Positions 49,793 through 58,270 of a stretch of DNA of 62,049 nucleotides are shown in pieces. The notes beneath the pieces are model-generated. The model had not been told where the DNA came from. It made no database searches and saw nothing but the letters and a program-made list of their open reading frames with translations. Source of the DNA: Candidatus Collinsella stercoripullorum (lineage in GTDB: Bacteria > Actinomycetota > Coriobacteriia > Coriobacteriales > Coriobacteriaceae). The stretch's first letter is position 1. Every line of letters starts with the position of its first letter. Made by a program: the position numbers and the translations under genes. The stretch is from the NCBI GenBank assembly GCA_019117005.1, contig DXAO01000032.1:1-62049 (forward strand), written 5' to 3'.

Positions 49793-50518
49793 CTACTTGT
49801 CCTGCTGCAGCTTGAAGCCCATGCCCCACACGGTCTTGATGTAACCCTCGGTGCCCGTCGCGCGCAGCTTGGCGCGGATGTTCGACACGTGCACGTTCAC
49901 GGTGTTGTCGTCGGCGGTGTAGGGCTCGCCCCACGCCCGCTCGAAGAGCTCCTGCTTGGAGAACACGCGGCGGGGGTGCTCCATCAGCGCCTGCAGGATG
50001 TTGAATTCGATGCGGGTGAGCTCGACTCCCCGCCCGTCCGCGGAGAACGTGCGCGCCTCGGGGTCGAGCTCCCACGCGCGAAAGCGCAGCGCCGCGTCCG
50101 CGGGCCGCACGCCCCCGCCCGCGCCCTCCGATGCGGGGACGCCGCGGTGGCGCAGCTGGACCTCGATGCGCGCGACGAGCTCGTCCAGGTCGAACGGCTT
50201 GATGAGGTAATCGTCCGCGCCGAGCTTGAGCAGGTCGATGCGGTCGGAGGCGGCCGTGCGCGCGGAGATCACGATGATGGAGACGCGGGCGTCGCGCTCG
50301 CGGATGAGCCCCACGAGCCCCTCGCCGGGCATGCCGGGCAGCATCAGGTCGCACACCACGATATCGAAGGGGAGCGAGCCCTCGCCGCCCCCGATGAGCA
50401 GGCGCGCCTCGCTCCCGGAGAACGCCTGCGCGCAGGCCATCCCATGCCGCGCCAGGTGCGTGGCGACGATCTGGTTGATATCGGCATCGTCCTCGGCGAT
50501 CAGCACGCGGACCCCCAC
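49793..50518 (-). CDS. Response regulator transcription factor (OmpR/PhoB family)
   Basis: A 241-aa regulator. The receiver domain (1-120) has the acidic pair AEDD, the phosphorylated Asp in VVCDLMLPGMPGE (about residue 55), the conserved Ser/Thr in VISAR and Lys in IKPFD. The C-terminal winged helix (about 140-240) shows LTRIEFNILQALMEHPRRVFS, RAWGEPYTADDNTVNVHVSN and IKTVWGMGFKL. A Gly-rich linker lies between. Start: GTG at 50518 with GGGGGAG ahead. It probably senses through the kinase at 46633 and controls the ABC genes downstream. Confidence 0.93.
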   Translation of the reverse strand: MGVRVLIAEDDADINQIVATHLARHGMACAQAFSGSEARLLIGGGEGSLPFDIVVCDLMLPGMPGEGLVGLIRERDARVSIIVISARTAASDRIDLLKLGADDYLIKPFDLDELVARIEVQLRHRGVPASEGAGGGVRPADAALRFRAWELDPEARTFSADGRGVELTRIEFNILQALMEHPRRVFSKQELFERAWGEPYTADDNTVNVHVSNIRAKLRATGTEGYIKTVWGMGFKLQQDK

Positions 50519-50532
50519 GGCGCTCCCCCTTC

Positions 50533-50586
50533 ATGACAGATGGGACGGTCCCCGCTGCCGCCGTGACAGGCAGGACGGTCCCCGCT
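50533..50586. repeat. Paired 24-base repeat, variant of family B
   Basis: TGACAGATGGGACGGTCCCC plus GCTG (50533-50556) and TGACAGGCAGGACGGTCCCC plus GCTG (50563-50586). They share TGACAG and AGGAC with family B at 1069 and 43041, but end differently. They lie directly upstream of the response regulator. Confidence 0.55.
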
Positions 50587-50705
50587 GACATCATTCTGCC
50601 GCAAGTGCCCCGCGCGCGACAGCCCCGATCGCGCGACGCGCCCCGCGGCGGCGGCCTCTGTGGGAGAATGGAGCCGGACATCGGATTTCCGCACAGGAGC
50701 ACACC

Positions 50706-51212
50706 GTGAGCAACACCATCATCCGCCCCATCGCCCCGTCGGACGACGCGCGGCTCGCCGCCATCATCCGTTCCTGCCTCGCGGCGTACCGCTTGGATAT
50801 CCCCGGCACGGCGTACTTCGACCCGGAGCTCGACCGTCTGAGCGCCTTCTATGCCGCCGCGCCCGAGCGCCGCGCCTACTTCGTGATGGAGGACACCGAG
50901 GCGAGACGCATTCTCGGCGGCGCCGGGCTCGCGGAATTCGAGGCGATCGATGCCTGCTGCGAGCTGCAGAAGCTCTACCTGACCGAACAGGAGCGGGGAC
51001 ACGGCCTGGGCCGGGAGCTGCTGCGCGCCGTCGAGGCGAGGGCCCGCGAGCTCGGGTACCGCCGCATCTACCTCGAGACGCATACGAGCCTGAGCGGGGC
51101 GCTCCGCCTGTACGAGCACTCAGGCTACCGGCGGATACGCCAGCCCGTCCCGACGGCCCACACCGCGATGGACCGCTTCTACCTCAAGGAGCTGCACCGG
51201 GCGAACGGATGA
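50706..51212 (+). CDS. GNAT family N-acetyltransferase
   Basis: A 168-aa acetyltransferase of the GCN5-related type. The acetyl-CoA-binding motif is QKLYLTEQERGHGLGRELL, followed by YLETHTSLSGALRLYEHSGYRRI, the usual beta5/alpha4 part. Substrate unknown. Start: GTG at 50706 with AGGAGCACACC ahead. A large palindrome follows it. Confidence 0.88.
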   Translation: MSNTIIRPIAPSDDARLAAIIRSCLAAYRLDIPGTAYFDPELDRLSAFYAAAPERRAYFVMEDTEARRILGGAGLAEFEAIDACCELQKLYLTEQERGHGLGRELLRAVEARARELGYRRIYLETHTSLSGALRLYEHSGYRRIRQPVPTAHTAMDRFYLKELHRANG

Positions 51213-51424
51213 CGCGCCGCCGCGAGCCCCTCCGAGGGCCCGCGTGCCGTCACAGGTGCGCCTCAAGGGCGGCGAGCCCCCTCCTCGAAGCGCTCGCGAT
51301 GGTGCTGCATGTGGCAGCCCGGGCCGATCGAGCAGAACGCCCGCCACCTCGATAAGCTCGTAGACGAACTGACGTGCAGACGGGCGATGGAGAAGGTTCC
51401 GTGCGCGTAGGGAGGGCCTCAGCT

Positions 51425-51510
51425 GCAACACCAACAGTATCACCCGGCCGGAATGCACGGAATCGTGCCCCATTCCGTGCATTCCGGCCGGGTGATACCG
51501 GCGGTGTTGC
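51425..51510. repeat. Large perfect palindrome between convergent genes
   Basis: A perfect 27-bp inverted repeat, 51437-51463 and 51472-51498 (outer ends GTATCACCCGGCCGG), around an 8-base loop, extended by GCAACACC (51425-51432) and GGTGTTGC (51503-51510). It lies in the 51213-51559 gap between convergent genes and could end both transcripts. The left 200 bases of this gap show no supported gene. Confidence 0.75.
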
Positions 51511-51559
51511 AACGCGTTGCGCACTCGGGGCGCCCACGCGCCAGCCGCTGTCCAAGCGC

Positions 51560-51997
51560 CTATCCCGCGGACTGGGACGGGTCCGGGCCCGCCTTTGACG
51601 AGGTACGGCCCACGGTGCGGACGACGAACCTGCCGCCCGCCCGGGCCACCGTGCCCAGACCGTGCACCGCGGCCCTCCCCGCCTTGCGGGCGACCTTCGC
51701 CGCCTGCTGCTTCGCCGCAACGCCCGCCTTGTGCGCCGCCTGGTCCAAACGCTCCTCGAGCTTGGTCGACGCGCGACCGGAGAACGTCCGCTGCCCGCGG
51801 CTGATGAGCGCAACACCGCCCGCGATGGCCGCCACGCCGGGGCCGGGCAGGATGCACATGGGCACGCCGGCCGCCGCGAGCACGCCTCCCGCGACCATCT
51901 GCGCAGCGCCCTTCACCTTCGCGCCGCGAGGCACCCCGGGCTCGACAGGCTTGCTTCGATCATCGGACTGTCGGGGTCCTCGCTTGACCTTCCTCAT
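51560..51997 (-). CDS. Small membrane protein with PGPGW-like segment
   Basis: A 145-aa protein of unknown function. Residues 35-70 are hydrophobic (AAQMVAGGVLAAAG, CILPGPGVAAIAGGVALIS), like the two short helices of PGPGW-type membrane proteins. The rest is strongly basic and Ala-rich, with AAKQQAAKVARKAGRAA near residue 100. ATG at 51997 has GGAGG ahead; the longer frame upstream lies in a palindrome-containing region. Could be a small envelope protein with cytoplasmic basic tails. Confidence 0.55.
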   Translation of the reverse strand: MRKVKRGPRQSDDRSKPVEPGVPRGAKVKGAAQMVAGGVLAAAGVPMCILPGPGVAAIAGGVALISRGQRTFSGRASTKLEERLDQAAHKAGVAAKQQAAKVARKAGRAAVHGLGTVARAGGRFVVRTVGRTSSKAGPDPSQSAG

Positions 51998-52107
51998 GGG
52001 GCACCATCCTCCATTCGGCAACGAACCCATCTGTTCTTGTCGCGCCGTATACCCCGCGCCCGACACGCGCGTTCGCGCTTCATGAAATAGTAAGGAACCC
52101 CGGGCAA

Positions 52108-52178
52108 TTCATGAACGAACGGGGGCTTTTCGGCGTTTGCGCAGGAATCGGCTTTTGGCACCCCCGCTCATTCGTGAA
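52108..52178. repeat. Imperfect inverted repeat with nested hairpin
   Basis: TTCATGAACGAACGGGGGC (52108-52126) is roughly the inverse of GCACCCCCGCTCATTCGTGAA (52158-52178). A second stem, TCGGCTTTT with AAAAGCCGA, overlaps it. The 51998-52272 gap holds nothing else. Confidence 0.5.
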
Positions 52179-52272
52179 AAAGCCGACCGTCCGGGAGGTC
52201 TATGAAGTCCGGAGCCTGACAACGCTATAGGAACACGCCCCGTGGGCGATGGGCAAGGTGCCAGACGCCCGC

Positions 52273-52749
52273 CTAGTCGGAGAGCGCCGGGATCCGGCGC
52301 AGCAGGCGCATGACGGCGCGCACCGCGGACCCCGCTGCGAACAGCTGCCACAGAGGCGCCATGGGGAAGTTCATCGCCACGGTCTGGATCCACGTCGCCA
52401 CGAGCTCGCCCGCAGGCGGCTGCTTGAACGCGAGCGTCGCCACCAGGCTCATCATCGGGCACATGCTCCAGCAGGTGAACGCCCCCATGAACACGGTGAC
52501 GAGCAGTGTCGGCACCTTCGTGGGGTCGAGGAGCCTGAACGTGAGACGGTGCGCGATGCGCCCGCCGACAAGCGTCTCGAGCACGATCACCGCGACCATG
52601 AGCGGCACGATGTCGACAAACGGCGCGGCAAACAGTTCCGTCTTGAGCCCGCCGTATATGAGCGCCTGGTTGTACAGCTCCATCCCATAGACCATCGCGA
52701 ATGCCATAAGCAGGGGGAACACGATGCGCTGGGCTTTTGTTTCGGGCAT
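52273..52749 (-). CDS. DUF2798 family membrane protein
   Basis: A 158-aa membrane protein with four hydrophobic helices in two similar halves (LMAFAMVYGMELYNQALIYG and TVFMGAFTCWSMCPMMSL), the duplicated DUF2798 domain. Function unknown; relatives are small inner-membrane proteins. ATG at 52749 has TGGAGGCGGACC ahead; the frame continues upstream only through a palindrome. Single gene. Confidence 0.8.
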   Translation of the reverse strand: MPETKAQRIVFPLLMAFAMVYGMELYNQALIYGGLKTELFAAPFVDIVPLMVAVIVLETLVGGRIAHRLTFRLLDPTKVPTLLVTVFMGAFTCWSMCPMMSLVATLAFKQPPAGELVATWIQTVAMNFPMAPLWQLFAAGSAVRAVMRLLRRIPALSD

Positions 52750-52789
52750 GGTCCGCCTCCATTGCGCCCAGCCCTCATATCCGCATGGC

Positions 52790-52835
52790 ACGCGCTGCGG
52801 GAGGGCAACTGGACTTATGCCTTCCCGCAGCGCGT
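52790..52835. repeat. 18-bp inverted repeat upstream of the DUF2798 gene
   Basis: ACGCGCTGCGGGAGGGCA (52790-52807) and TGCCTTCCCGCAGCGCGT (52818-52835) pair with one mismatch around a 10-base loop. It may end the queH transcript from the right, or be a REP-type unit like those at 51425 and 52108. Confidence 0.6.
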
Positions 52836-52941
52836 TGCGCCACACATGCTGGCACTGCCCCGGCCGCAGCTCCCAAAAAACACCATCAAACGCCGAGCAG
52901 CCCGTGCAGCAGGCGCCCCCGGCCGTTGATGAGCATCTCGG

Positions 52942-53532
52942 TCACCTGCGGGCCGCCTCCTTCGCGGCGCGGCGCTCGTCGCGCAGGCGGGCGCGGTCGA
53001 GCGCGGCCTCGGCGGCGGAAAACCGGCAGCCGCAGTAGTTCTGCCGGTACATGCCCAGCTCGCGGGAGCGCCGCGTCGCCTCGGGGTACCACGGGCGGAA
53101 ATCGCGGACGACCGGCGTGAGGCCGCGGGCCGCCGCCAGGCGTCCGAGCACCTCGTTGCAGGTGTCGAACAGCTGGTAGGGCGATACGGCGAGGGTGGTG
53201 GCGATATGGCCGATCCCCTGCTCCGAGGCGACGCGGCACGCCTCCGCCAGGCGCAGGGCGTAGCAGGCGCGGCAGCGGCGGAGCCGGTCGCGCGCCCCGA
53301 TCGGCGCGACGCCGCGCTCCCAGGCCCGGCGGTCCTCCCCCGCCTCGATGAGCGGGATGTCCTGGTCGGCGCACCAGCGCCTGAGCTCGGCCAAGCGGCG
53401 GTCGTGCTCGGCGACCGGTTGGATGTTGGGATTCGTCCAGCAGATGACGGGCTCGAAGCCCTCCTCGGCGAGCAGGCGCACCGGCTCGAGCGAACAGGGT
53501 GCGCAGCAGGCGTGCAGCAGCAGGCGGGTCAT
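52942..53532 (-). CDS. queH: Epoxyqueuosine reductase QueH
   Basis: QueH reduces epoxyqueuosine in tRNA to queuosine, using an iron-sulfur cluster and no cobalamin. The 196-aa protein carries the expected cysteines: LLLHACCAPCSLEPV (pair CC, then C), CRACYALRL and YCGCRFS. WTNPNIQP and TTLAVSPYQLFDT are further family segments. ATG at 53532 has GGAGGCGCCC ahead and overlaps the stop of the DUF3267 gene (TCAT/ATGA), so both are coupled. It fits with QueA encoded at 45259. Confidence 0.93.
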   Translation of the reverse strand: MTRLLLHACCAPCSLEPVRLLAEEGFEPVICWTNPNIQPVAEHDRRLAELRRWCADQDIPLIEAGEDRRAWERGVAPIGARDRLRRCRACYALRLAEACRVASEQGIGHIATTLAVSPYQLFDTCNEVLGRLAAARGLTPVVRDFRPWYPEATRRSRELGMYRQNYCGCRFSAAEAALDRARLRDERRAAKEAARR

Positions 53533-54308
53533 GGGCGCCTCCATTCCGGGACCGCATCGGGGCGGCCCGCTTCCTTCGAGGGCGCACCGGCCCCGGCGCC
53601 GCCCTCGGCGAGGGCGTCCCCGCCGGCTCCGGCGTCGCGGCGGGCAGGCGCACCGGCCCCGGCGCCGCCACCGGGGGCCGGGGCATCGCCCGCCGAGCCG
53701 CCCTCGGCGTAGAAGCACACGCCCCAATCGGTGTCCTCGCAGTAGGCGATCGAGCGGTTCGACCTGATGGCGCGCACGTAGCCCCAATCGCCCGTGCACC
53801 CCGTGAGATGCAGCACCGCGACGGCGTACCACAGAAGCGGCCACCCGCTCGCCATGCCGAGCGCGAACGCCGCCGCGCTCACCGCGAGGCTGGGGGCGAG
53901 CGCGATCGCCAGGTACTGCCCGCGGGTGTAGACGACGCCCTCCGCGCAGGCGTAGAGCATGCCGGCACCCCAGTTGGCCCCGAAGGTCACCCGGGCGCCC
54001 GGCGGGGCGAAGGCCTTGAAGAACACGGCGTGCACCGCCTCGTGGAGCGCCAGCGAGGCGAGGCTCCCCGTCGCGAGCAGGGCGAGCCACCACACGAACG
54101 GCGGGAGCCCGGCGATGCGCGGTCCGGCGCCGCCGGACAGGACCCCGGCGAGTTCGCAGGGCGGCAGGCCCAGCCGGTCCGGCATGCCCGCGGCGAACCA
54201 CGCCGCCCCGAGCACCGCCCCGGCGACCAGCACCGCCGCGGACATGCGGACCATGCGCTCCTGGAAGGCGCGGTCCTCGAACGTTCGTATGCCACCGATC
54301 TCGATCAT
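53529..54308 (-). CDS. DUF3267 membrane protein, putative zinc metalloprotease
   Basis: A 259-aa membrane protein with about four helices and the metalloprotease-like motif LHEAVHAVFFKAF (HEXXH). DUF3267 proteins are related to site-2-protease-like peptidases; most have no known substrate. The C-terminal 50 residues are a Gly/Ala/Pro-rich tail encoded by an imperfect direct repeat (GCACCGGCCCCGGCGCCGCC twice on the plus strand), probably disordered. The ATG at 54308 has no clear ribosome site, so the start is uncertain (ATG at 54326 is an alternative). It overlaps queH. Confidence 0.75.
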   Translation of the reverse strand: MIEIGGIRTFEDRAFQERMVRMSAAVLVAGAVLGAAWFAAGMPDRLGLPPCELAGVLSGGAGPRIAGLPPFVWWLALLATGSLASLALHEAVHAVFFKAFAPPGARVTFGANWGAGMLYACAEGVVYTRGQYLAIALAPSLAVSAAAFALGMASGWPLLWYAVAVLHLTGCTGDWGYVRAIRSNRSIAYCEDTDWGVCFYAEGGSAGDAPAPGGGAGAGAPARRDAGAGGDALAEGGAGAGAPSKEAGRPDAVPEWRRP

Positions 54309-54498
54309 GGCACAAGGATACCGCATGCGCGGGGCGGCGGCCGCCGTGCGCGCGACCGTCACGGCCCGTCCTCGGAAGCCCGCGCCCCGGCCCCGCCGCG
54401 GCGCGCAGGGCGGCGCGCCTTGTGCGATAATGTTGGGCTGCGCATCGCGGCCGAGCCGCAGCGCGCCGATACCCACCTGCAAGACCAGGAGCTTCCCC

Positions 54499-56562
54499 AT
54501 GGCTGCCAAGCTCAGCAAAGACTCCCGCCCCGCGTGGCCGCACCGCGCCGTCGTCACCGCGGGCATGCCCTACGGCAACAAGAACCTGCACTTCGGCCAC
54601 GTGGGCGGCGTGTTCGTCCCGGCCGACTTCTTCGCCCGCTTCCTGCGCGACCGCCTCGGCGAGCGGAACGTGATCTTCGTCTCGGGCACCGACTGCTACG
54701 GCTCCCCCATCATGGAGGGCCATCGCAAGCTGCGCGAGTCCTGCGGCACCGACTGCACGCTCACCGACTACGTGCAGGCCAACCACGACCTGCAGCAGTC
54801 CGCGATCGACGGCTTCGAGATCGAGCTCGACCTGTTCGGCGGGTCCGCGCTGCCGCCCGCGGCGCCCATCCACAACCGGACGACCGCGGAGATCATCGAG
54901 CGCCTGAGCGAGCGCGGCGTGCTCCATAAGCGCGCGACCAAGCAGTTCTACGATGCGAAAGCCGGCCAGTTCCTGAACGGCCGCCAGGTCGTCGGGCGCT
55001 GCCCCATCCAGGGCTGCAAGTCCGAAAAGGCCTACGCCGACGAGTGCGACCTCGGCCATCAGTACGAGCCCGAGGAGCTCATCGCGCCCAAGTCCGCCCT
55101 CACCGGCGAGACCCCCGAGCTGCGCCCGGTCGACAACATCTACTTCGACCTGCCCGCCTACCTCGACTTCCTGAAGGACTACACCGCGAAGCTCGAGGCG
55201 GACGAGACGGTGCGCCCCGTGGTGTCCAAGACCATGGAGGAGTGGCTGCTCCCCGCGCAGATCTACATCCAGAACAAGTTCCGCGAGGCCTTCGGCGCCA
55301 TCGAGGACCGGCTGCCCGCCCATACCGTGACCGAGCCCGAGGGCACCAAGAGCTCGTTCACCGTCACGTTCCCCAGCTGGGAGGAGCGCGACGCGGCGCA
55401 CGAGGTGCTCGCCGCGGAAGGGGTGCGCTTCCGCTCCGGCAAGGCGCTCGTCCCCTTCCGCATCACCGGCAACATCGAATGGGGCGTGCCCGTGCCCGAC
55501 GCGTGCGGCTGCTCCGGCCTCACCTGCTGGGTGTGGCCCGAGAGCCTCTGGGCGCCCATCAGCTTCACGCGCACCGTGCTGGCCGAGGCCGAGCGCGCAG
55601 GCCGCACCGACCGCTACGCGAGCCTCGACTGGCATGACTGGTGGTGCAGCGAGGACGCCCACGCCTACCAGTTCATCGGCCAGGACAACATCTACTTCTA
55701 CGGCATCGCGCAGACGGCCCTGTGGGAGGCGCTCGGCTGCCATATGCGGCAGAGCACGCTCGTGGCCAACTACCACGTGCTCTACATGGGCAAGAAGGCG
55801 AGCTCCAGCTCCCAGACCCCGCCGCCGCCCGCCTCGGAGCTCCTGGAGCACTACACCGCCGAGCAGCTGCGCGCGCACTTCCTGTCGCTCGGCCTGGGCG
55901 AGAAGCCCGTCTCCTTCAGCCCCAAGGCGTACGACACGCGCGAGACCGGCAGGAACGCCGACGGCACGCCGCTGCTCGCCCGCGACGACAAGCGCGTCAT
56001 CGACCCCGTCCTGAAGGAGGGCGCGCTGCTCACCGGCGTGTTCAACCGCCTGGCGCGCTCCTGCTTCTACGGCGTGGCCGTGAAGGAGGGCGACGATGCG
56101 GCGCACCGGACCGGCTGCATCCCCGCAGGCGCCCCCGACGCCCGCGTCGTCGAGGCGTCCGAGCAGGCAGTCCTGGCCTTCGAGCGGGCCATGCACACCT
56201 TCGAGTTCCACCACGCCCTCGGCGTGTGCGACGAGTACCTGCGCGCCGCGAACAAGCGCTGGAGCGACGCGAGCAAGGCCGCCAAGAACGCCGGGGACGA
56301 CGCCGCGATGAAGCAGGCGCTCGTCGACGCCTTCCACGAGCTGCGCGTGGCGACCGTCCTCATGCACGGCATCGTGCCGGTCGGCTGCGAGCTCATCTGC
56401 GAGCACTTCGCCATCGACCCGTCCGTCTTCTTCTCGTGGGAGCACATCTTCGACACCTGCGACGAGCTCGTGGCGAGCCTGGGCGAGCAGCCCGGCGCGC
56501 ACGCGGTGAAACCGCTGCCGCCGCGCTTCGACTTCTTCGAGAAGCACCCGAGCCAGGCCTAG
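54499..56562 (+). CDS. metG: Methionyl-tRNA synthetase-like class I enzyme with altered KMSKS
   Basis: A 687-aa class I aminoacyl-tRNA synthetase of the MetRS branch. HIGH appears as HFGH in PYGNKNLHFGHVGG; the zinc knuckle has CPIQGCKSEKAYADECDLGH; the methionine pocket/connection shows IEWGVPVP, CWVWPESLWAP and AYQFIGQDNIYFYGI. The KMSKS loop reads YMGKKASSSSQTPPPPASELL, so Met and Lys of KMSKS are replaced and a Pro run follows. The helical anticodon domain follows, but no C-terminal EMAP/Trbp111 domain. ATG at 54499 has CAGGAGC ahead. Whether this is the only MetRS of the cell cannot be seen here. Confidence 0.85.
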   Translation: MAAKLSKDSRPAWPHRAVVTAGMPYGNKNLHFGHVGGVFVPADFFARFLRDRLGERNVIFVSGTDCYGSPIMEGHRKLRESCGTDCTLTDYVQANHDLQQSAIDGFEIELDLFGGSALPPAAPIHNRTTAEIIERLSERGVLHKRATKQFYDAKAGQFLNGRQVVGRCPIQGCKSEKAYADECDLGHQYEPEELIAPKSALTGETPELRPVDNIYFDLPAYLDFLKDYTAKLEADETVRPVVSKTMEEWLLPAQIYIQNKFREAFGAIEDRLPAHTVTEPEGTKSSFTVTFPSWEERDAAHEVLAAEGVRFRSGKALVPFRITGNIEWGVPVPDACGCSGLTCWVWPESLWAPISFTRTVLAEAERAGRTDRYASLDWHDWWCSEDAHAYQFIGQDNIYFYGIAQTALWEALGCHMRQSTLVANYHVLYMGKKASSSSQTPPPPASELLEHYTAEQLRAHFLSLGLGEKPVSFSPKAYDTRETGRNADGTPLLARDDKRVIDPVLKEGALLTGVFNRLARSCFYGVAVKEGDDAAHRTGCIPAGAPDARVVEASEQAVLAFERAMHTFEFHHALGVCDEYLRAANKRWSDASKAAKNAGDDAAMKQALVDAFHELRVATVLMHGIVPVGCELICEHFAIDPSVFFSWEHIFDTCDELVASLGEQPGAHAVKPLPPRFDFFEKHPSQA

Positions 56563-56571
56563 GCCGCCTGC

Positions 56572-56600
56572 GGCCGGGGCCGGCAGCATCGACCCCGGCC
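56572..56600. terminator. Hairpin between convergent metG and rlmA
   Basis: GGCCGGGG (56572-56579) pairs with CCCCGGCC (56593-56600), with a second hairpin (GGGCGCGCGCATGCGCCC) right after. It probably ends one or both transcripts. Confidence 0.5.
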
Positions 56601-56642
56601 GGGCGCGCGCATGCGCCCGGCCCCGCACGGGGCGCGAAGGGC

Positions 56643-57467
56643 TCAGCGCGCGACGAGCAGCTCCGCGTCCACCGTGACGCTGCGGACCCGGTCGCGCGGG
56701 AGCGCATCGGTGTCGACGCCGAACATCAGCGGCGTCATGCGCAGGAGGTCGTCGACCTGATCGGGCGCCACCTCGTAGGTCGCGCGGGCGCGCAGGCGCC
56801 GCTCGAGGACCATATGCCGCTCCAGATGCTCGACGACCCGCCGGTTGGAGTGGGTCGCGTGCCGCAGGCGGTCGCCCGCGAGCTCGCGCAGCTCGCGGAG
56901 GTGAAGCGGGCCGGGGACGATCTTGACGAGACGGCCTCCCCCGGCGAGCGCGCGTGTGAACTCGGCGTAGTTCGCCGGTGTGAAGATGTTCAGGATGCAG
57001 CCGAGGGCGCGGTCGCGCACGGGCAGGTTCGCCACGTCCGAGACGAGCCAGCACACGCCGTTGCCCCCGCGCGCCGCGCGCGCGATCGCGTCGCGCGAGG
57101 TGTCGAGGCCGATGACGGGGACGTCCGCGCGCAGGTCCAGCGCCTTCGCGTAGTAGCCCTCCCCGCAGCCCGCATCGAGCACCGGCCCCGCGGGCGCCGC
57201 GCCGTCGAGGGCCTCCAGGAGGACGTCGAGCACATGGCGGTAGAACCCCGCCTCGAGGATGCGCGACCGCGCCTCGAAGAAGCCCGCATCGTAGTCGTCG
57301 CGGACCGCGCGGCGCATCAGGTTCACGTACCCCTTGGCGGAGACGTCGAAGCTGTGGCCGCGCCCGCAGCGCAGGCTCCGCCCCCGCAGGGCCATCGACT
57401 CGCCGCACAGCGGGCAGCGCAGCGCGTCGGCGACCCGCGCGAACTTCTCGATGCGTGCGGGGTTCAT
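56643..57467 (-). CDS. rlmA: 23S rRNA (guanine-N1)-methyltransferase, RlmA type
   Basis: A 274-aa SAM-dependent methyltransferase that modifies G745/G748 of 23S rRNA. The N-terminal zinc site is CPLCGE plus CGRGHSFD (residues 18-41), followed by the family segment GYVNLMRRAVRDDYDAGFFEARSRILEAGFY (in parts), SAM motif VLDAGCGEGYYAKAL and later IFTPANYAEFTRALAGGG. RlmA-II members can give tylosin or mycinamycin resistance, but that cannot be told from sequence. Starts at ATG 57467, four bases after the GNAT stop, so the two are likely cotranscribed. Confidence 0.9.
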   Translation of the reverse strand: MNPARIEKFARVADALRCPLCGESMALRGRSLRCGRGHSFDVSAKGYVNLMRRAVRDDYDAGFFEARSRILEAGFYRHVLDVLLEALDGAAPAGPVLDAGCGEGYYAKALDLRADVPVIGLDTSRDAIARAARGGNGVCWLVSDVANLPVRDRALGCILNIFTPANYAEFTRALAGGGRLVKIVPGPLHLRELRELAGDRLRHATHSNRRVVEHLERHMVLERRLRARATYEVAPDQVDDLLRMTPLMFGVDTDALPRDRVRSVTVDAELLVAR

Positions 57468-57470
57468 CGC

Positions 57471-58034
57471 CTACACCAGCTTCTCGAAGGCGATGCGGGT
57501 GAGGTCGGTCTCCGCGGCCCCCTTCTGCGTGAGGTCGAACGCGCCGAGCTCGGTGTAGCCCTGCTTGGACAGGAAGGCGCGCATGGCGCGGTTGCCCGGA
57601 TGGGTGTCGATGCGGATGCTCGCCTTCCCCTGCGCGCGGGCGATCTCCTCCGAGCGCGCGAACATGAAGCCCATGACCCCCCGCTTCAGGGCGGCCGCGG
57701 CCGTGGCGCAGCGATGGATGGCGAGGTAGCGCGCGAGCTCGGCATCCTCCCCCTCGAAGGGGTTCTCTGTCAGCCAGGGCACCTGCGCCCGGCAGTACTC
57801 GGCGTCGATGCCGTCGAGCAGCGCGAGGGTGCCCAGAAGGACCCCGTCCGCGTCCTCGGCGACATAGCAGGCCCCGCGCGCGATGTCGGCGCGGACCGAC
57901 TCGATGCCGGGGTAACCGTTCTGCCACTGCGCGATGCCGAACCGGGCGATCGAGCGTTTGCCGTCCTCGAGGATCTCCGTCACGCGCGCGTCCTCGGCGG
58001 GGCGCGCCAGGCGCATGGTCAGCGAATCGGTCAT
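57471..58034 (-). CDS. GNAT family N-acetyltransferase
   Basis: A 187-aa acetyltransferase. The acetyl-CoA site lies in AAAALKRGVMGFMFARSEEIARAQGK, and the final beta strand segment is IRIDTHPGNRAMRAFLSKQGYTELG. The substrate is unknown. ATG at 58034 has GGGGGTACCGAT ahead; the ATG at 58052 lacks a ribosome site. It precedes rlmA on the same strand. The 58035-58270 gap shows only a TAACAT -10 candidate near 58190. Confidence 0.82.
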   Translation of the reverse strand: MTDSLTMRLARPAEDARVTEILEDGKRSIARFGIAQWQNGYPGIESVRADIARGACYVAEDADGVLLGTLALLDGIDAEYCRAQVPWLTENPFEGEDAELARYLAIHRCATAAAALKRGVMGFMFARSEEIARAQGKASIRIDTHPGNRAMRAFLSKQGYTELGAFDLTQKGAAETDLTRIAFEKLV

Positions 58035-58270
58035 ATCGGTACCCCCATCCACGGGCGAGATGCAGTGCGACGCAGAAGAGCCCGGCGCGCGGGCACCGGG
58101 CGGGAACAGATTATGGCAGAGGCACCGAGGCGCCGCGACCCCTTCAGAAAGAGCACAGAAGGCATCTGATCCGCAGGTAGATGCCTATGTTAGCAGCCGT
58201 CTCGCAGCGAGGGCGGACGCTGTCGCGAGGCGGTTCGGGGAAACGCGCCCGTCACGGGCGCGGGACGGCG

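Noticed and set aside
51213..51420. Degraded gene on the minus strand past the GNAT gene
   Set aside because: Short fragments such as GPGCHMQHHRERFEEG look protein-like, but no start, ribosome site or family match was found.
52942..57927. 1661-codon open frame on the minus strand running across queH, metG and rlmA
   Set aside because: Only its last 196 codons (QueH) are real; the rest is antisense to metG or out of frame with rlmA.
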